Assembly (NCBI GenBank): GCA_003133425.1
Contig: PKXI01000163.1
Span: 9,100 to 16,284, forward strand
Direction: 5' to 3'
Origin: Acidobacteriaceae bacterium
Lineage (GTDB): Bacteria; Acidobacteriota; Terriglobia; Terriglobales; Acidobacteriaceae
DNA length: 7,185 nt
Under the pieces are notes generated by a model. The model made no database searches, had not been told where the DNA came from, and saw only the letters and a list, made by a program, of their open reading frames with translations. This document shows, one piece after another, positions 6,499-7,185 of this stretch. How positions within the stretch are numbered: position 1 is the first letter of the stretch; each line of letters opens with the position of its first letter. The translations under genes were made by a program, and so were the position numbers.

Positions 6499-6529
6499 TT
6501 GAATAGTTTAGGAACTAAACCATTAGAAT
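6499..6529 (+). promoter_or_regulatory. Putative promoter of MarR-type gene, probably leaderless
   Basis: TAGAAT (6524-6529) matches the TATAAT -10 consensus at five of six positions. TTGAAT (6499-6504) is a fair -35 at a long 19-base spacing. The expected transcription start, about 7 bases after the -10, falls on the ATG at 6536. No Shine-Dalgarno sequence precedes that ATG, which fits translation of a leaderless mRNA. Confidence 0.5.
6506..6520. promoter_or_regulatory. Candidate MarR operator palindrome
   Basis: GTTTAG (6506-6511) and CTAAAC (6515-6520) are perfect inverted half-sites around GAA. The site lies between the -35 and -10 of the putative regulator promoter, inside the region shared with the divergent TonB receptor. 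MarR dimers typically bind AT-rich palindromes of about this size and commonly regulate themselves and a divergent gene. A second, overlapping inverted repeat (TAGTT 6504-6508 / AACTA 6513-6517) offers an alternative register. Confidence 0.55.
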
Positions 6530-6535
6530 GATGCC

Positions 6536-6979
6536 ATGCGCATCGATGCATTTCTACGTGAGAGTCCCATGTTTGCGGTGAACCGGGCAGCGCGGCGGTT
6601 TGAGGCGCTGACGACTCGGGTTCTGGCGGCGGACAGCCTTGGATTTCTGGAGGGTCTGGTGCTGGCGGCCATGTTCTTTGAGTCGCCGCGGCTGATTAAA
6701 CCGTCGCAGTTGGCGGAGACGTTTGGAACTACGCGAGGCAATGTGAGCCATTGCGTTTCGTCGCTGGAGGCGAAAGGGCTGCTGCAGAGGAAGATCGATC
6801 CGGAGGACGCGCGGGCCTATCTGCTGACATTGAAGCCGCAGGGGAAGAGGTGCGCGCTGCGCGTGATTGGCGCATTCGACAAGTTGCAGAAGGAGTTTGA
6901 AGAGGAGATTGGGAAGACGACTTTGAGCGAGATGCTCAAGGCTATCCGGAAGCTGGAGGCGCGGGTAGCGGCCAGTTAG
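6536..6979 (+). CDS. MarR-family winged-helix transcriptional regulator
   Basis: A 147-residue DNA-binding protein of typical MarR length. An N-terminal dimerisation helix (about 5-31) is followed by 'LGFLEGLVLAAMFFESP' (35-51). A helix-turn-helix spans about 55-81, 'KPSQLAETFGTTRGNVSHCVSSLEAKGL', listed here in parts: positioning helix 56-63, recognition helix 66-78. The wing has the family signature Arg85, Asp88, Asp91, Arg93 in 'RKIDPEDARAYLLTLKPQG'. A C-terminal dimerisation helix covers about 105-143. The ATG at 6536 has no Shine-Dalgarno site; the likely promoter would start transcription at about this base. An internal ATG at 6569 (loss of 11 residues) is the alternative, but residues 2-11 read like the normal family N-terminus. 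It likely represses itself and the divergent TonB receptor. No cysteine arrangement or metal site points to a particular signal. Confidence 0.92.
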   Translation: MRIDAFLRESPMFAVNRAARRFEALTTRVLAADSLGFLEGLVLAAMFFESPRLIKPSQLAETFGTTRGNVSHCVSSLEAKGLLQRKIDPEDARAYLLTLKPQGKRCALRVIGAFDKLQKEFEEEIGKTTLSEMLKAIRKLEARVAAS

Positions 6980-7062
6980 CGGACCTGCGAGTCGGCAAGT
7001 CTGCGGGATTGTGTCGGGTTTCCGTCGCCCCTACGAGGCTCTCCATTTCATTGGGGTTTCTT

Positions 7063-7101
7063 CCCAGGGTTCTCGTTCGCTGGCGCGAACTTCACCCTGG
7101 G
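7063..7101. repeat. Two-tier intergenic hairpin downstream of MarR gene
   Basis: The outer arms CCCAGGGT (7063-7070) and ACCCTGGG (7094-7101) are perfect complements. The inner arms GTTCGC (7075-7080) and GCGAAC (7085-7090) close a TGGC loop, with short internal loops between the tiers. A smaller hairpin GCCCC (7114-7118) / GGGGC (7122-7126) follows. No T-tract is present. The 206 noncoding bases from 6980 to the window end otherwise hold no gene that I can see. It looks like a dispersed intergenic element and might assist 3'-end formation. Confidence 0.65.
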
Positions 7102-7142
7102 CTATTATCCATCGCCCCTCTGGGGCTCTATTGCCGGGGTCG

Positions 7143-7159
7143 TGGCTTCCCGCCCTTTC
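7143..7159. repeat. Exact 17-base copy of the repeat flank at 921-937
   Basis: tggcttcccgccctttc at 7143-7159 is identical to 921-937; a chance 17-base identity within 7 kb is very unlikely. The following bases (cgcagcagggcaatcgc) do not form the expected GCGGAAAGG right arm before the window ends, so this copy is degenerate, truncated or differently built. Confidence 0.65.
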
Positions 7160-7185
7160 CGCAGCAGGGCAATCGCATTTGGAAT

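Noticed and set aside
6434..6535. Cobalamin riboswitch upstream of the BtuB-sized receptor
   Set aside because: Only about 100 bases separate the divergent start codons, too little for the usual element, and no B12-box-like string is visible.

Overview
The window looks like a piece of a GC-rich acidobacterial chromosome (Terriglobia/Acidobacteriaceae-like). This rests on the flavour of the encoded proteins and on short palindromic intergenic elements of the type 'ccctttcgc...gcgaaaggatggggcac', which I associate with that group. It is an inference, not a database result. I see no insertion sequence, phage gene, CRISPR array, tRNA or rRNA.

Layout: (1) positions 1-909, + strand, the C-terminal part of a protein made of fibronectin type III domains, cut by the window edge. 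(2) 910-1108, an intergenic stretch packed with short palindromic repeats. (3) 1109-1927, + strand, a fumarylacetoacetate hydrolase (FAH) family enzyme. (4) 2040-3041, + strand, a full-length transaldolase with all expected active-site residues, a plausible promoter and a textbook intrinsic terminator. (5) 3313-3855, + strand, a 180-residue soluble protein of unknown function. (6) 3856-4053, two further palindromes between convergent genes. (7) 4054-4419, - strand, a small VOC (glyoxalase-fold) protein. (8) 4586-6433, - strand, a BtuB-sized TonB-dependent outer-membrane receptor. (9) 6536-6979, + strand, a MarR-type regulator transcribed divergently from the receptor. (10) 6980-7185, noncoding, with another hairpin and a second copy of a 17-base repeat found at 921.

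How the genes relate: transaldolase (non-oxidative pentose phosphate pathway) and the FAH enzyme are ordinary metabolic genes, apparently in separate or loosely linked units. The most informative regulatory unit is the divergent pair of MarR regulator and TonB receptor. A perfect GTTTAG-GAA-CTAAAC palindrome lies in their shared 102-base intergenic region, between the -35 and -10 of the likely regulator promoter. That promoter would place the transcript start at or next to the regulator's ATG, suggesting a leaderless message. The simplest model is autoregulation plus control of the receptor. The receptor's substrate cannot be read from the sequence.

I do not see strong evidence for a novel multi-gene system. 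The points worth a second look are the MarR/receptor control region, the family of palindromes sitting beside gene 3' ends, the unknown 180-residue protein, and a 16-base-period repeat pair just past the receptor stop codon.
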